The position numbers and the translations under genes were made by a program. The notes beneath the pieces were generated by a model. The model worked only from the letters and a program-made list of their open reading frames with translations, had not been told where the DNA came from and made no database searches. This document shows positions 6,927 through 7,867 of a DNA stretch of 7,867 nucleotides, in pieces. The stretch comes from Rhodococcus sp. IITR03. Lineage in GTDB: Bacteria; Actinomycetota; Actinomycetes; Mycobacteriales; Mycobacteriaceae. How positions within the stretch are numbered: the first letter of the stretch is position 1; every line of letters starts with the position of its first letter. The stretch spans positions 1 through 7,867 of the forward strand of contig LATQ01000100.1 in NCBI GenBank assembly GCA_001017865.1, in the 5' to 3' direction.

Positions 6927-7427
6927 TCACCAGTCGTCGCCGGCACGCTCCGAGGTCGCGAGGGTGAGGATGCCGCTCTCGAGGCGGTATCGGCTCATCG
7001 AGTCCAGTGCGGGGGCATAGGCGTGCACGGTCACCGCCGGGACGGGACCGTCGTTGACGACCTCGTGCACGTGCCGACCGTCGAATCGACGCGTGGCACC
7101 CGTCGACAGACGGGTGCGGGAGAGTGTCACGCGTTGCCCGGGAAGGTCTTCCGACCACGGCTGGTCGACGGTGTCCTCCCGGACCCGTCCCTGTGCCACG
7201 GCGAACGCACCGGCGCTCCCACCGTGATCGTGAATCCCGGTGCGCTGCCCGGGAAGCCAGCTCAGCAACCACACTTCGTAGTCGTCGGCAACGGCGAGCC
7301 GGGTGTACCAGCGTTCGGTCTCGTCGAAACGGACGAGCGGCCGCCGGCGGGAGACGTCCGCGGCGATGTCACGGACGATCTCGGTGAGATCGACGCGCAC
7401 GGAGGTGGACAGAAGAGCAGCAGGCAT
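6927..7427 (-). CDS. Cysteine dioxygenase (cupin), intact
   Basis: This cytoplasmic non-heme iron enzyme oxidises cysteine to cysteine sulfinate, the entry to cysteine catabolism. The 166-aa cupin is intact. Iron ligands are His66 and His68 in GIHDHGGSAGAFAV and His121 in GRHVHEVVN. Arg43 in YTRLAV occupies the place of rat Arg60, which binds the cysteine carboxylate, and so favours cysteine over 3-mercaptopropionate as substrate. His135 and Tyr137 (TVHAYAP) match the catalytic His/Tyr, with Thr133 where animals have Ser. Gly73 replaces the animal crosslink Cys, as in other bacterial enzymes. ATG 7427 follows GAGGAACCACG, a good Shine-Dalgarno. The gene is 73 bases downstream of a Cys-containing leader ORF, which suggests cysteine-linked control. 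The importer operon follows after 83 bp on the same strand. Confidence 0.9.
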   Translation of the reverse strand: MPAALLSTSVRVDLTEIVRDIAADVSRRRPLVRFDETERWYTRLAVADDYEVWLLSWLPGQRTGIHDHGGSAGAFAVAQGRVREDTVDQPWSEDLPGQRVTLSRTRLSTGATRRFDGRHVHEVVNDGPVPAVTVHAYAPALDSMSRYRLESGILTLATSERAGDDW

Positions 7428-7428
7428 C

Positions 7429-7437
7429 GTGGTTCCT
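7429..7437 (-). promoter_or_regulatory. Shine-Dalgarno segment complementary to the leader ORF
   Basis: AGGAACCAC (7437-7429) carries the AGGA ribosome site of the dioxygenase gene. It can pair over 9 positions, one a G-U wobble, with GUGGUUUCU (7532-7524) inside the leader ORF just before and into its first Cys codon. A second, shorter partner, GUGGUU (7523-7518), overlaps the next codons. Confidence 0.4.
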
Positions 7438-7448
7438 CGAAACGGGAG

Positions 7449-7474
7449 CCGGACGGGGCCGAAGGGTCGTCCGG
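7449..7474 (-). promoter_or_regulatory. Hairpin between leader ORF and cysteine dioxygenase
   Basis: CCGGACG (7474-7468) pairs perfectly with CGTCCGG (7455-7449) around a 12-nt loop. The hairpin lies between the leader stop codon and the dioxygenase Shine-Dalgarno, where an attenuator or a ribosome-dependent switch would be expected. There is no U-run, so intrinsic termination is not obvious; Rho-dependent or translational control would fit better. Confidence 0.4.
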
Positions 7475-7500
7475 GCAGAAGAAGTGGGGTCGGGCCGGGA

Positions 7501-7593
7501 TCAACGACAGGCGCGACAACCACAGAAACCACCGGCGATGCGGACGTAGTCCACATGTAGCCTGCGATGCCGCAGGGTCGCCGGAAGATGCAT
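7501..7593 (-). CDS. 30-aa Cys-containing leader peptide upstream of cysteine dioxygenase
   Basis: ATG 7593 opens a 30-codon ORF ending in TGA 7503-7501. Its core RRLHVDYVR (residues 10-18) and Cys-containing end GGFCGCRACR (21-30) match the pattern of the short actinobacterial leader peptides annotated simply as putative leader peptide (a basic RR-x-HVD-x-x-R core followed by Cys), which often precede sulfur genes. All three Cys codons are UGU. A promoter just upstream places the transcript start at or one base before the ATG, so translation would be leaderless, as described for polycysteine ORFs that act as cysteine-responsive attenuators in mycobacteria. The likely job is to sense charged tRNA-Cys while being translated. 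A longer reading in the same frame from 7860 is a shadow of the amidohydrolase. Confidence 0.7.
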   Translation of the reverse strand: MHLPATLRHRRLHVDYVRIAGGFCGCRACR

Positions 7594-7600
7594 GCCGATC

Positions 7601-7629
7601 ACTTCAGCGGCCGGATGCGGCGCTGTCAA
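7601..7629 (-). promoter_or_regulatory. Promoter of the leader peptide and cysteine dioxygenase
   Basis: The -35 box is a perfect TTGACA (7629-7624). After 17 bases comes TGAAGT (7606-7601), which matches the -10 consensus TATAAT only at the first T, the fourth A and the final T. The predicted start is 7594 or 7593, coinciding with the leader ATG. The promoter begins 5 bases after the amidohydrolase stop. Confidence 0.55.
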
Positions 7630-7634
7630 GGTTT

Positions 7635-7867
7635 TCACTCGTGTGACGTTCGGAACCACCGGGCCGGATTGCGTCGCCGTACGGGCTCGTCGCGCTCGTC
7701 GCCGAACAGCAACGGTGCAGCGTACGGACGGTCCGACCCGAGCACGACGCGGTCGCGGCCGAGCCCGGCCGCCACGGCCTCGACGATCTCGGGACCGTAC
7801 GACGAGGTGTCGACGAACACTCCGGCCGACGGGATCGTCGCGTCCGCCGCGCGCGGCCATCCGGTCG
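7635..7867 (-). CDS. Amidohydrolase-family protein, C-terminal end only
   Basis: The frame enters from the right edge without a stop and ends in TGA 7637-7635. The visible 77 residues include FVDTSSYGPEIVEAVAAGLG and RVVLGSDRPYAAPLLFG. The phrase GSDRPY matches the GSDxP end-of-barrel motif of TIM-barrel metal-dependent hydrolases of the amidohydrolase superfamily, whose Asp takes part in catalysis. The substrate is unknown. It precedes the dioxygenase on the same strand, but a separate promoter lies between them, so co-transcription is only possible. The frame is intact over the visible part; GTG 7820 is internal and should not be taken as the start. Confidence 0.75.
   Translation of the reverse strand, partial: TGWPRAADATIPSAGVFVDTSSYGPEIVEAVAAGLGRDRVVLGSDRPYAAPLLFGDERDEPVRRRNPARWFRTSHE

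Noticed and set aside
1..7867. CRISPR array, tRNA, rRNA, insertion sequence or prophage attachment site
   Set aside because: No regularly spaced repeats, no tRNA or rRNA-like sequence, no transposase and no flanking duplications were seen.

Overview
The window is GC-rich, tightly packed DNA with GTG and TTG starts and mostly G/C third codon positions. Protein flavour (GlsA fused to a STAS domain, a QAT-type osmoprotectant importer, a short actinobacterial leader peptide) points to a mycolic-acid actinobacterium, most likely Rhodococcus. That placement is inference from recognition, not from a search.

Layout. On the minus strand at the left edge lies the N-terminus of an unrecognised protein (1-184), divergent from a plus-strand pair: glutaminase-STAS (272-1543) and an alpha/beta-hydrolase-fold protein (from 1749). 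These run into a structured intergenic zone (about 2620-2918) with a 19-bp inverted repeat and an AT-rich palindrome. Everything to the right reads on the minus strand: an unrecognised 157-aa protein (3392-2919); a four-gene osmoprotectant ABC operon in the order lipoprotein, ATPase-CBS, permease, permease (6843-3498), with 4-base overlaps between the last three genes; cysteine dioxygenase (7427-6927); a 30-codon leader peptide ORF (7593-7501) with its own promoter; and the C-terminal end of an amidohydrolase (7867-7635).

Sequence quality. Six genes lose frame, at nine sites in all (near 35-50, 470, 1055, 1465, 2125, 4545, 5058, 6279 and 6539). In each case putting back one base restores conserved sequence or a plausible frame, and most sites can be read as contraction of a C or G run. 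I read these mainly as sequencing or assembly errors. Genes are annotated here over their restored spans.

Most interesting region: the cysteine dioxygenase leader. A consensus TTGACA -35 box and a weak -10 place the transcript start at or next to the ATG of a Cys-containing small ORF (RRLHVDYVR...CGCRAC). That ORF contains a 9-nt segment complementary to the Shine-Dalgarno region of the dioxygenase gene, and a 7-bp hairpin lies between them. This looks like a cysteine-responsive leader controlling cysteine catabolism. The general class of actinobacterial leader peptides is known; this wiring to cysteine dioxygenase is what deserves a second look.
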